From assembly GCA_965661265.1 (NCBI GenBank), contig CBFIDE010000009.1, positions 23,976-87,975 on the forward strand: 64,000 nt of DNA, written 5' to 3'. Made by a program: the position numbers and the translations under genes. Source of the stretch: CBFIDE01 sp965661265. Its GTDB lineage: Bacteria > Bacteroidota > Bacteroidia > Flavobacteriales > Schleiferiaceae. Shown here piece after piece: positions 8,248 to 15,911 of this stretch. How positions within the stretch are numbered: the stretch's first letter is position 1; each line of letters begins with the position of its first letter. The notes under the pieces were generated by a model. That model saw nothing but the letters and a program-made list of their open reading frames with translations, had not been told where the DNA came from and searched no databases.

Positions 8248-9420
8248 ATGAATAAGGATCGTTACAAAAGCCGAGGAGTATCTGCTCAAAAGGAAGATGT
8301 TCACAAGGCAATCAAGAATTTAGATAAAGGATTATTCCCAAAAGCATTCTGTAAAATCATTCCAGATTTTATTAGTGGGAGTGAGGATCACTGTATTGTA
8401 ATGCATGCTGATGGTGCTGGAACTAAGTCTTCTCTTGCCTATATGTATTGGAAAGAGACAGGTGATTTGAGTGTTTGGAAAGGTATTGCACAGGATGCTT
8501 TAATCATGAATATTGATGATTTAATCTGTGTAGGAGCTGTTCATGAACCGATTTTACTTTCTAGTACAATTGGTAGAAATAAGAATCTGATTCCAGCCGA
8601 TGTGCTTTCAGCTATTATCAATGGTACACAAGAACTAGTAGACGAACTTGCCGGACAAGGGATTGATATTGTTTTGACTGGAGGTGAAACTGCAGATGTA
8701 GGAGATCTTGTGCGTACAATCATTGTGGATAGTACGGTTACTGCTAGAATGAAACGTTCTGACGTAATTGATAATGCTAAAATTGCTCCTGGTCAAGTAA
8801 TTGTTGGTTTTTCAAGCTTTGGACAAACTACTTATGAAAAAGGCTACAATGGAGGAATGGGATCCAATGGATTGACCTCTGCGAGGCATGATGTGTTTTC
8901 TAAGTATTTATCAGAGAAATATCCAGAATCTTATGACTCTGCCGTCCCGGAAGACTTAGTCTATAGTGGTAGTAAGAAACTTACAGATAGCATAGAAGGT
9001 AGTCCAATTGATGCAGGTAAATTAGTTTTATCACCTACCAGAACCTACGCACCATTAGTGAAGAAAGTTCTAGACCAATTTGCCGATCAAATAAAAGGTA
9101 TGGTTCATTGCAGTGGAGGAGCACAAACAAAAGTTCTTCACTTTATCGATGAAAATCATATAATTAAAGATAATTTATTTCCACTTCCTCCTTTGTTTAA
9201 AATGATACAGGAAGAATCAGGAAGTGATTGGAAAGAGATGTATGAAGTCTTTAATATGGGCCACAGGCTTGAGATGTATTGCGATGAAAGTATTGCTCAA
9301 AATTTAATTAATATCGCGAAAAGCTTTGAAATAGAAGCACAGGTAATTGGAAGGGTAGAAGCTTCAAACACTAAAAAGCTTACCATTAAGAGTGAGTTTG
9401 GTGAATACCATTATCCATAA
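8248..9420 (+). CDS. purM: Phosphoribosylformylglycinamidine cyclo-ligase (AIR synthetase)
   Basis: A 390-residue PurM, which uses ATP to close the imidazole ring of 5-aminoimidazole ribotide in purine synthesis. The substrate-binding region VMHADGAGTKSSLAY is followed by QDALIMNIDDLICVGA, and GGETADVGDL and FSSFGQTTYEKGYNGGMGSNG give the ATP-binding core. The C-terminal domain carries MVHCSGGAQTKVLHF and FNMGHRLEMYC. It is longer than the 345-residue enterobacterial enzyme, as is usual in Bacteroidota. The ATG at 8248 is the only start that keeps the conserved N-terminal segment, and it lies just behind the promoter box. prfA follows after 2 bases and pyrF after it, so nucleotide synthesis and translation termination share an operon. 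Confidence 0.95.
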   Translation: MNKDRYKSRGVSAQKEDVHKAIKNLDKGLFPKAFCKIIPDFISGSEDHCIVMHADGAGTKSSLAYMYWKETGDLSVWKGIAQDALIMNIDDLICVGAVHEPILLSSTIGRNKNLIPADVLSAIINGTQELVDELAGQGIDIVLTGGETADVGDLVRTIIVDSTVTARMKRSDVIDNAKIAPGQVIVGFSSFGQTTYEKGYNGGMGSNGLTSARHDVFSKYLSEKYPESYDSAVPEDLVYSGSKKLTDSIEGSPIDAGKLVLSPTRTYAPLVKKVLDQFADQIKGMVHCSGGAQTKVLHFIDENHIIKDNLFPLPPLFKMIQEESGSDWKEMYEVFNMGHRLEMYCDESIAQNLINIAKSFEIEAQVIGRVEASNTKKLTIKSEFGEYHYP

Positions 9421-9422
9421 AA

Positions 9423-10496
9423 ATGCAAGAGAAATTAGATCAAATAAGACAGCGTTTCGATGAGGTGAATGATTTAATCATTCAACCAGATATTATTTCT
9501 GATCAAAAGAGATACGTTAAGCTGAATAGAGAGTATAAGGAGCTAAAAGAAATAGTAGATATAAGAGAAATCTACATAAATCTGACGCGTGATATAGCTG
9601 ATGCCAAGGATATTCTGAAGAACGAAAAAGATTCGGAATTAAAGGAAATGGCGAGTATGGAGCTAGATGAAAAACTTCCTGAGCTAGAAAAGCTTGAAGA
9701 AGATATTAGATTTATGCTGATCCCAAAGGATCCGGAGGACAGCAAGAATGCTGTTATTGAAATTAGAGCTGGTGCAGGTGGCGATGAAGCTTCAATCTTT
9801 GCAGGCGATCTGTTCAAAATGTACACTCGTTATGTAGACACAATGGGGTGGAAGCATCAAGTTGTTGACACCTCTGATGGTACTATGGGCGGATATAAGG
9901 AGGTTATTATTGAAGTGAGTGGAGAAGAGGTATATGGTACCCTAAAATTTGAATCAGGGGTTCATAGAGTTCAACGTGTTCCGCAAACTGAAACTCAAGG
10001 TAGAGTGCATACTTCAGCTGCTACTGTGGCAATTTTACCAGAAGCAGAGGAGGTTGATTTTGAATTGAATCCTGCGGATGTAGAAATGCAAACCTCCAGA
10101 TCCGGAGGTGCTGGTGGACAAAATGTGAACAAGGTTGAGACAAAAGTGCAACTGACTCATAAGCCAACAGGAATAGTAGTGGTCTGTCAAGCCGATCGTA
10201 CCCAATTAGGAAATAGAATTAAAGCAATGCAAATGCTTAGAACCAAACTCTATGAGATAGAGTTGAACAAGCATAATGAATCCATTTCGTCTGCTAGAAA
10301 GTCGCTTGTAAGTACCGGAGATAGATCTGCAAAAATCAGAACTTATAACTACCCTCAAGGTAGAGTTACAGATCATAGAATAAACCTTACCGTTTATAAT
10401 TTAGATGATGTTTTAAATGGAAACATTCAGAAATTTATTGACGAATTAAGATTGGCAGAGAATACTGCAAGACTAAAAGAAGGGTCTGAAGAATAA
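9423..10496 (+). CDS. prfA: Peptide chain release factor 1
   Basis: A 357-residue class I release factor that recognises UAA and UAG in the ribosomal A site and triggers peptide release. The catalytic GGQ loop is in RSGGAGGQNVNKVET (about residues 225-239). The N-terminal coiled region and a PCRF domain (IEIRAGAGGDEASIFAGDL) precede it, and the C-terminal end carries RVTDHRINLTVY, the release factor 1 family signature. The length is standard. It sits 2 bases after purM and 9 bases before pyrF, so it must rely on the upstream promoter or translational coupling. No Shine-Dalgarno sequence is visible, as elsewhere in this genome. RF2 would normally be encoded elsewhere with a programmed frameshift; this gene has none. 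Confidence 0.96.
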   Translation: MQEKLDQIRQRFDEVNDLIIQPDIISDQKRYVKLNREYKELKEIVDIREIYINLTRDIADAKDILKNEKDSELKEMASMELDEKLPELEKLEEDIRFMLIPKDPEDSKNAVIEIRAGAGGDEASIFAGDLFKMYTRYVDTMGWKHQVVDTSDGTMGGYKEVIIEVSGEEVYGTLKFESGVHRVQRVPQTETQGRVHTSAATVAILPEAEEVDFELNPADVEMQTSRSGGAGGQNVNKVETKVQLTHKPTGIVVVCQADRTQLGNRIKAMQMLRTKLYEIELNKHNESISSARKSLVSTGDRSAKIRTYNYPQGRVTDHRINLTVYNLDDVLNGNIQKFIDELRLAENTARLKEGSEE

Positions 10497-10505
10497 AAGA
10501 ATACG

Positions 10506-11324
10506 ATGACAAGAGCAGAGTTAAATCAAAGGATAGAGGAGAAAAAAAGTTTCTTATGCGTAGGATTAGATCCGGATTTGAATAAAATTCCAAAGCATTT
10601 ATTAGAACTTGAAGACCCTATTTTTGAATTTAACAAAGCAATAATTGACGCAACTCATGATTTGGCAGTTGCATACAAACCAAACACTGCTTTTTACGAA
10701 GCTTATGGCTTAAAAGGATGGCAAAGTTTGGAGAAGACTATAGCCTATATCAATGAACATTATGGCGATTTATTTACAATCGCGGATGCTAAACGAGGTG
10801 ATATTGGAAATACATCAGCTATGTACGCCAAAGCTTTTTTAGAAACCTTGAATTTTGACTCAATCACAGTGGCTCCTTATATGGGAGAAGATAGTGTTGT
10901 TCCATTTTTAGGTCTAAAGAATAAATGGGTCATTCTCTTAGCTCTTACTTCAAATATTGGAAGTTCTAACTTTCAAGTTCTTGAAAATACACAGTCTAAA
11001 AAGCTTTTTGAAGAGGTTTTAGAGCAATCAAAAGAATGGGCCACAGATGATGAGATGATGTATGTTGTTGGAGCTACAAAAGCAAAAGCATTGTCTGAAA
11101 TCAGAACGATTATTCCAAATCATTTTCTATTAGTTCCAGGAGTTGGAGCACAAGGAGGAAGCTTAGAAGAGGTCTATAAGTATGGAAAGGCCCAAGACGG
11201 AATTGGCCTATTAGTAAATAGCTCTAGAGGTATTATTTACTCCTCATCTAAGGAAGATTTTGCGTCAAGCGCGAGAAAATCAGCGCTGGAATTACAGTCT
11301 GCAATGATGCAACTTCTGGATTAG
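10506..11324 (+). CDS. pyrF: Orotidine 5'-phosphate decarboxylase, long (type 2) form
   Basis: A 272-residue OMP decarboxylase that makes UMP in the last step of pyrimidine synthesis. LCVGLDPDLNKIP opens the barrel, FEFNKAII and VAYKPNTAFYEAYG follow, and the catalytic Asp-Lys-Asp set is in FTIADAKRGDIGNTS. The phosphate-binding end is VPGVGAQGG and LLVNSSRGIIY. This is the larger pyrF subfamily of about 270 residues found in Bacteroidota, actinobacteria and others, unlike the 245-residue E. coli form. It is the third gene of purM-prfA-pyrF. The gene ends 41 bases from the convergent marR gene, where only a weak GATTC/GAATC hairpin is visible. Confidence 0.95.
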   Translation: MTRAELNQRIEEKKSFLCVGLDPDLNKIPKHLLELEDPIFEFNKAIIDATHDLAVAYKPNTAFYEAYGLKGWQSLEKTIAYINEHYGDLFTIADAKRGDIGNTSAMYAKAFLETLNFDSITVAPYMGEDSVVPFLGLKNKWVILLALTSNIGSSNFQVLENTQSKKLFEEVLEQSKEWATDDEMMYVVGATKAKALSEIRTIIPNHFLLVPGVGAQGGSLEEVYKYGKAQDGIGLLVNSSRGIIYSSSKEDFASSARKSALELQSAMMQLLD

Positions 11325-11365
11325 TAGATTCAAATAGAATCACTTTTAGAGTAAGTAGTATCTTA

Positions 11366-11815
11366 TTAGGCTCTGATTTTATCTAAAAGATTATTTAAGG
11401 TTTCCACATCTTCAGTACTGAGATTTGAAAGTAAATCATCTATCGAGTTATCATCTTTATCCAACTTAGATAATAGGCTCAATCCTTCTTCGCTAATATT
11501 AATATCCACCAATCTCTTATCTGATTGACAGGTGCTTTTATGTGCTAAGTTCTTCTTAATCAAACGATCAACAATTCGTGATGTATCGCTCATTTTGTCC
11601 AACATTCTATCTCTGATCTGTAAGGTGCTCAAAGGATTAGGATAGCTACCACGCAAAATTCTCAAAACATTGAATTGCTGGTTAGTTAAACTTTCTTTTT
11701 CAAGAGTGCATCTAATTTTTTCGTTCACCCAGTTATAAGTGTAAATCAAATTTATGCCTGCCTTCTGGTGGCTATTTTTAAATTTATTCTGCTGAATGTC
11801 CTCTGCAATACCCAT
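11366..11815 (-). CDS. MarR-family transcriptional regulator
   Basis: A 149-residue winged-helix repressor or activator of the MarR family. LTNQQFNVLRILRGSYPNPLS is the helix before the wing, IRDRMLDKMSDTSRIVDRLI is the recognition helix-turn-helix, and VDINISEEGLSLLSKLD is the family's wing and helix 5. The N-terminal and C-terminal helices should form the dimer interface. It is a single gene facing away from the DUF2851 gene, with a 173-base divergent spacer that holds a 22-base imperfect palindrome, a likely autoregulatory site. The ligand is unknown and nothing adjacent is an obvious efflux pump or detoxification enzyme. The start ATG (MGIAEDIQ) is the first good codon in frame. Confidence 0.9.
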   Translation of the reverse strand: MGIAEDIQQNKFKNSHQKAGINLIYTYNWVNEKIRCTLEKESLTNQQFNVLRILRGSYPNPLSTLQIRDRMLDKMSDTSRIVDRLIKKNLAHKSTCQSDKRLVDINISEEGLSLLSKLDKDDNSIDDLLSNLSTEDVETLNNLLDKIRA

Positions 11816-11843
11816 TTATTCCTATTGATGTTTAAACGGTGAA

Positions 11844-11865
11844 TTTACTAAATACCATTAGTTTA
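11844..11865. promoter_or_regulatory. Possible MarR operator palindrome
   Basis: TTTACTAA and TTAGTTTA form an imperfect inverted repeat (6 of 8 positions symmetric) with a 6-base centre, about 30 bases upstream of the marR start. Size and position fit a MarR-dimer site. The assignment is inference from symmetry and location only. Confidence 0.35.
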
Positions 11866-11988
11866 TACCTATTTATTTTTTTGATCATAGCTAATTCCTT
11901 GTTTTTCAATACCAATAGTAGATATAAACTTCCATATTCTGCAATAGAATATTTTTTCAGATCATAGAGATTGGGGTATTTTAAGTAT

Positions 11989-13263
11989 ATGAACGAAGAT
12001 TTTATTCAATTTCTTTGGAAGCACACAAAGTTTGATACTTCCGCTCTTAGAACAAAAGAAGGAAAACTAATAGAGTTGCATAGCCCAGGAGTATTAAATA
12101 CAAATGAGGGGCCAGATTTTTCAAACGCAAAGATTAGCATTGATGGTCAAGTTTGGATCGGAAATGTAGAGATTCATTTAAAAGCTTCAGATTGGTTTAA
12201 GCATCATCATAATGAAGATAAAAACTACAATAATGTAATTCTTCATGTGGTTTATGATTTTGACATGGAAGTCTGTGATAATAATGCTAGAGTAATACCT
12301 TGCCTAGAGTTAAGAGGTCGCTTTAAAGCCATCTCTTTTGAGTATTTCAAAAGAGAATATTTGAGAAAGGCTCCTTTAATTTGCGAGAACAAATTAAAAA
12401 GCATGAATCCGCAATTACTTAATAATATGCTTTCATTATGCTTTAAAGAACGTCTAGAAGTGAAGTCCATGGAAATATTAGATCTTTTGGCTTCGAACAA
12501 TGGTGATTGGCAAGAGAGCTTTCATCAATTGGCAGCCAAGGTATTTGGTTTCCCTTTAAACTCAGAACCAATGCTTATCCTAAGTCAAATGATTAGCTGG
12601 AAACTTATTCAAAGGAAGAAGTATGATTTAATGAGCGTTGAGGCTTTGCTTTTTGGAACTGCCAATTTAATTGCTGAAAATGATGAGTACTCTATTTCAT
12701 TGAATGAGGAATTCCAGTTTTTAAAACAGAAATACGGATTGCAGTCAATAGAATCAAGTTGGTGGAAATATTCTAAGATGAGACCTTCTAACTCTCCGGA
12801 ATTGAGGTTAGCTCAGTATATTTACTTTAGTGTCTCTTCTAAATTTGATTGGACGCACTTAATCAATGAGTTTAGTTTAGATTCGGTTCATGAATCTTTA
12901 AAAATTCCAATAGGGAAATATTGGCAAGAGCATCATGGATTTGCGAAACCGTTAAGGTTTCCACAAAAAAGCTTGAGCACTCAGTATAAAGACTTATTAA
13001 TTATAAATTTAATCTTACCTTTTCTTTTTACTTATGCAAGACATCACAAGCTTAAAAGCTTAGAGACTAAAATACTGGATTCGTATAAATCGCTTAAAGC
13101 GGAAAAAAATAATGTAATAAAGTACTATGAAAACTGTGGATTTAAGATTCATAATTCACAGGATAGTCAAGGAGTTTTGCAGCTAAAAAAGAATTACTGT
13201 CAACAAAAGAAATGTTTAAATTGCATCATTGGTAAAACCATATTGAAGAATGAACAAAATTGA
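11989..13263 (+). CDS. DUF2851 family protein
   Basis: A 424-residue cytoplasmic protein of the DUF2851 family, widespread in Bacteroidota and without a known activity. The conserved N-terminus is visible: FIQFLWKHTKFD, then LHSPGVLNTNEGPDFSNAKI and VGNVEIHLKASDW-type residues (here IGNVEIHLKASDWFKHHHN). The C-terminus has a Cys-rich end, with YCQQKKCLNCIIGK, that could bind metal. No signal peptide or membrane helix is present. The frame is open from a TTG at 11971, but ATG 11989 matches the family start. Its end overlaps the following PspC gene by 14 bases, so the two are translationally linked and probably form an operon with the K+ channel behind them. Confidence 0.85.
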   Translation: MNEDFIQFLWKHTKFDTSALRTKEGKLIELHSPGVLNTNEGPDFSNAKISIDGQVWIGNVEIHLKASDWFKHHHNEDKNYNNVILHVVYDFDMEVCDNNARVIPCLELRGRFKAISFEYFKREYLRKAPLICENKLKSMNPQLLNNMLSLCFKERLEVKSMEILDLLASNNGDWQESFHQLAAKVFGFPLNSEPMLILSQMISWKLIQRKKYDLMSVEALLFGTANLIAENDEYSISLNEEFQFLKQKYGLQSIESSWWKYSKMRPSNSPELRLAQYIYFSVSSKFDWTHLINEFSLDSVHESLKIPIGKYWQEHHGFAKPLRFPQKSLSTQYKDLLIINLILPFLFTYARHHKLKSLETKILDSYKSLKAEKNNVIKYYENCGFKIHNSQDSQGVLQLKKNYCQQKKCLNCIIGKTILKNEQN

Positions 13264-13477
13264 TCAAACAAGAAATTATTTTGAAAGAAGAGGATACGAA
13301 GTTTGTTCAAGATTAGGCGATAGAATGGGAATACGACCATCAGTTATTAGATTATACTTCATCTATACCTCCTTCATTGCTTTTGGCTCTCCGTTAATCA
13401 TTTATTTAGTTCTTGCTTTTTGGATTAAGGTGAAAGATTATTTAAATGATTCAAGAAGATCAATGTTAGACCTATAA
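13250..13477 (+). CDS. PspC-domain small membrane protein
   Basis: A 75-residue protein with one PspC domain: an N-terminal basic segment with VCSRLGDRMGIRPSVIRLYF, then a hydrophobic stretch IYTSFIAFGSPLIIYLVLAFW. PspC proteins are linked to the envelope stress response, but isolated PspC genes in Bacteroidota have no established partner. The start lies inside the end of the DUF2851 gene (14-base overlap), which indicates translational coupling. A second, shorter PspC-like gene lies after the K+ channel, so the channel is bracketed by the two. No pspA is nearby, so a stress role is only inferred. Confidence 0.8.
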   Translation: MNKIDQTRNYFERRGYEVCSRLGDRMGIRPSVIRLYFIYTSFIAFGSPLIIYLVLAFWIKVKDYLNDSRRSMLDL

Positions 13478-13487
13478 GCCAAAGCAA

Positions 13488-14504
13488 TTGTTTCGAATAA
13501 AATTCTTTCAACGAGTCTTTAAGGCAATATTAATTTTATTGCTCATCCTGGCTATTGGTGTTAGTGGATATATACTCCTAGAAGACTATAGTTTCCTAAA
13601 TGCATTGTACATGACGGTGATTACGATTAGCACCGTTGGTTTTGCTGAAGTCAAGCGTTTAAGCTCCGGTGGTCAAGTGTTTACTATCTTCTTGATCATA
13701 GGTAGTTTTGGTATATTCGCATATATCCTAAGCTCTTTAACCCAAGCAATTTTAAGTGGAGATTTAAACTTATTTTATAAATTATATCGAATAGTGAATA
13801 CGATTGATAAACTAGAAGGGCATACCATTATTTGTGGATTTGGTAGAAACGGAAGACGAGCTGCTCATAAACTAGAAGCCTATAAAAAATCTTTTGTGGT
13901 CATTGAGAATGATCAAAGTATCATTGAGAAATACTTAGAGAACAAGGATATTCCATATATTGTTGGTGATGCCACCGATGACGAAGTCTTGAAGAGCGCT
14001 GGAATATTCAAAGCGGATTCCATTATTACCACCTTAGCTAAGGATGCTGATAATGTCTATGTGGTCATATCAGCCCGCACATTAAATAAGAAATTAACCA
14101 TTATTTCAAGAGCTTCTAATGAGAGTGCAGAATCTAAGCTCAAAGCAATTGGAGCTAGTTCTGTAGTTCTTCCAGAAGGAGTGGGAGGGGCACATATGGC
14201 AACTCTAACAGTCTCCCCTAATATCGTAGAGTTTTTAGATCATATTTCAGTAGAGGGTAGTAGCGCTATAAATTTAGAAGAGGTTGAGTTGCATAACCTT
14301 ATCAATGAAGCTAGTGTGAGCAAGCTGCATGAGCTAGAAATCAGAACCAAAACTGGCTGCACAGTAATAGGCTTAAAAACTGCAGATGGAGAATACATTA
14401 TTAATCCGTCAAGCGATATAGAATTAAGCTCACAAACCAAATTGTTTGTGCTAGGCAAGCCAGAGGAAATAAAAAAATTAGCAGCAATAATTAGTGAATC
14501 ATGA
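13488..14504 (+). CDS. Two-helix potassium channel with RCK (TrkA-N/TrkA-C) domain
   Basis: A 338-residue MthK-like K+ channel. Two membrane helices (about residues 12-30 and 62-83) flank a pore loop whose filter reads TVGFAE at residues 49-54. A Rossmann-type RCK domain follows, with TIICGFGRNGRRAA (about 113-126), and a TrkA-C domain closes the protein. The usual filter is TVGYG or TVGFG, and here the second Gly is Ala. The start is TTG at 13488, chosen because it gives a short cytoplasmic lead before helix 1; no ATG exists before the pore. The stop codon overlaps the next start (ATGA). The gene lies between two PspC-like genes, suggesting a coupled membrane module. Confidence 0.88.
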   Translation: MFRIKFFQRVFKAILILLLILAIGVSGYILLEDYSFLNALYMTVITISTVGFAEVKRLSSGGQVFTIFLIIGSFGIFAYILSSLTQAILSGDLNLFYKLYRIVNTIDKLEGHTIICGFGRNGRRAAHKLEAYKKSFVVIENDQSIIEKYLENKDIPYIVGDATDDEVLKSAGIFKADSIITTLAKDADNVYVVISARTLNKKLTIISRASNESAESKLKAIGASSVVLPEGVGGAHMATLTVSPNIVEFLDHISVEGSSAINLEEVELHNLINEASVSKLHELEIRTKTGCTVIGLKTADGEYIINPSSDIELSSQTKLFVLGKPEEIKKLAAIISES

Positions 14505-14656
14505 TACAACCAAAAATCCTTGGAGTTTGCGCTTGGCTGAGCTCATACTTTGAAATAGATGTAAGTACCATTAGGCTGTTATTTATTATTACAGCCATTA
14601 TAGGTCTTGGATCTCCTATCTTAGTTTATTTAATTTTAGCTGTGGTTAAGCCATAA
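14501..14656 (+). CDS. PspC-like 51-residue membrane protein
   Basis: A small gene whose start overlaps the channel gene's stop (ATGA). The 51-residue product begins MIQPKILGVCAWLSSYFEID and continues with a Val-Ser-Thr-Ile-Arg motif and a hydrophobic segment ending in LVYLILAVVKP. The layout (GVCAWLSSYFEIDVSTIRLLF) matches the core of a PspC domain, with little N-terminal lead. It ends 2 bases before the RmlD-like gene. Tight overlap, an intact frame and similarity to the PspC gene on the other side of the channel support a real gene. Its function is unknown. Confidence 0.75.
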   Translation: MIQPKILGVCAWLSSYFEIDVSTIRLLFIITAIIGLGSPILVYLILAVVKP

Positions 14657-14658
14657 AT

Positions 14659-15552
14659 ATGAGAATACTTATTACAGGATCTAATGGCCTTTTAGGCCAA
14701 AAGCTCATTCATAAGTTGTCTGAAAAAGGGGAGCATGATTTTCTTGCAAGTTCAAGAGGTAAGAATAGGATTAATGCACTAAACTTTAATTATAAAGAGC
14801 TAGATATTACAAGTCAGGATGAAATAGATATCTTATTTGAAGACTATAATCCAAACGTTGTAATCAATACAGCTGCAATGACAAATGTAGATCAATGTGA
14901 GGATGAACAAGAAGCTTGTACTGATCTCAATGTAAATGCTGTTCGTTATTTGGCGCACGCTTGCGCTCGATATAATACTCATATGGTGCACCTTTCAACA
15001 GATTTTATTTTTGATGGCGAATCTGGACCTTATAAAGAAGGTGATACTCCTAATCCTTTAAGTTTTTATGGGGATAGTAAACTAAAAGCAGAGAAGATAC
15101 TTGAAGAATCGGGTATTTCATTTACAATTCTAAGAACAATTCTTGTTTATGGAGTAGCAGAAGAAATGAGCCGTTCTAATATTGTTTTATGGGCTAAAGG
15201 AGCATTGGCTAAGGAACAAGATCTGAATGTTGTAGATGATCAGTTTAGAGCACCAACCTTGGCTGAGGATCTTGCAGATGCATGTATTAGCGCCGCAGAG
15301 AAAAGGGTGCAGGGTGTTTATCATATTAGTGGACCTGATCAAATGAGTGTCTTAGAATTGGTTCAAAGGGTTGCAAAGTTTTGGAATTTTGATGCTTCCT
15401 TTATTCATCCTATTAGTTCTAATACCTTGAATCAAAGAGCACATAGACCGCCAGTTTCAGGCTTTATTATAGACAAGGCAAGGAAGGAGCTAGATTACAA
15501 TCCACATCACTTTGAAGAGGGACTTAAAACAGTTGATGAACAATTAAAGTAA
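14659..15552 (+). CDS. RmlD-like NAD(P)-dependent sugar-nucleotide reductase
   Basis: A 297-residue extended short-chain dehydrogenase/reductase resembling dTDP-4-dehydrorhamnose reductase. The N-terminal cofactor loop is GSNGLLGQKL, VVINTAAMTNVDQCE is the RmlD-type second motif, STDFIFDGESGPYKEGD follows, and the catalytic Tyr-Lys pair is in YGDSKLKAE. This is the general RmlD substrate-binding family. A true dTDP-rhamnose role is possible because rmlC is at 49990, but no rmlA or rmlB is seen here, so the exact sugar is open. It starts 2 bases after the small PspC-like gene and ends the DUF2851-to-reductase run. The intergenic region behind it holds the rpmH promoter. Confidence 0.82.
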   Translation: MRILITGSNGLLGQKLIHKLSEKGEHDFLASSRGKNRINALNFNYKELDITSQDEIDILFEDYNPNVVINTAAMTNVDQCEDEQEACTDLNVNAVRYLAHACARYNTHMVHLSTDFIFDGESGPYKEGDTPNPLSFYGDSKLKAEKILEESGISFTILRTILVYGVAEEMSRSNIVLWAKGALAKEQDLNVVDDQFRAPTLAEDLADACISAAEKRVQGVYHISGPDQMSVLELVQRVAKFWNFDASFIHPISSNTLNQRAHRPPVSGFIIDKARKELDYNPHHFEEGLKTVDEQLK

Positions 15553-15569
15553 AAATTATAATTTGATGG

Positions 15570-15600
15570 TTGTTCCTAAATAAAAAGAACTTATATTTGC
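15570..15600 (+). promoter_or_regulatory. Promoter of rpmH (TTG -19- TATATTTGC)
   Basis: A -33 TTG (15570-15572) is separated by 19 bases from a perfect -7 box TATATTTGC (15592-15600). The spacing matches the Bacteroidota consensus. A leader of roughly 40 bases follows before rpmH. Confidence 0.75.
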
Positions 15601-15644
15601 AGCCCGAATTTAGAGAAAGAAGCTAGGTATAAAGAGCAATAGAT

Positions 15645-15803
15645 ATGAAACGTACTTATCAACCATCAAGAAGAAAAAGAAGAAACAAGCACGGATTCCG
15701 TGAGCGCATGTCATCTGTCAGCGGTCGCAAGGTGCTAGCACTAAGACGTGCAAAAGGACGCAAGAGTTTAACGGTTTCTGATGGTTCAAATCACAAATCA
15801 TAA
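15645..15803 (+). CDS. rpmH: 50S ribosomal protein L34
   Basis: A 52-residue, very basic L34. It begins MKRTYQPSRRKRRNKHGFRE, the universal L34 opening, followed by RMSSVSGRKVLALRRAKGRK. The C-terminal tail LTVSDGSNHKS is slightly longer than in E. coli (46 residues), as is common in Bacteroidota. It has its own good promoter and a terminator 27 bases downstream, so it is a single-gene unit placed ahead of carB rather than next to rnpA and dnaA. The rpmH-carB neighbourhood is, as I recall, common among flavobacteria. Confidence 0.97.
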   Translation: MKRTYQPSRRKRRNKHGFRERMSSVSGRKVLALRRAKGRKSLTVSDGSNHKS

Positions 15804-15828
15804 TATGCGTTTTAGGATATAAAAGGAA

Positions 15829-15858
15829 AGGTGTTGCCAATGGTAACACCTTTTTTTT
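15829..15858 (+). terminator. Intrinsic terminator of rpmH
   Basis: GGTGTTGCC pairs with GGTAACACC (one G-T wobble) around a 3-base loop, followed by eight T's. Confidence 0.9.
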
Positions 15859-15911
15859 GTGCTTTTTTTAGACTACTTTACCATTCTTAAATAAGAAAAT
15901 ATTTTCACCAA

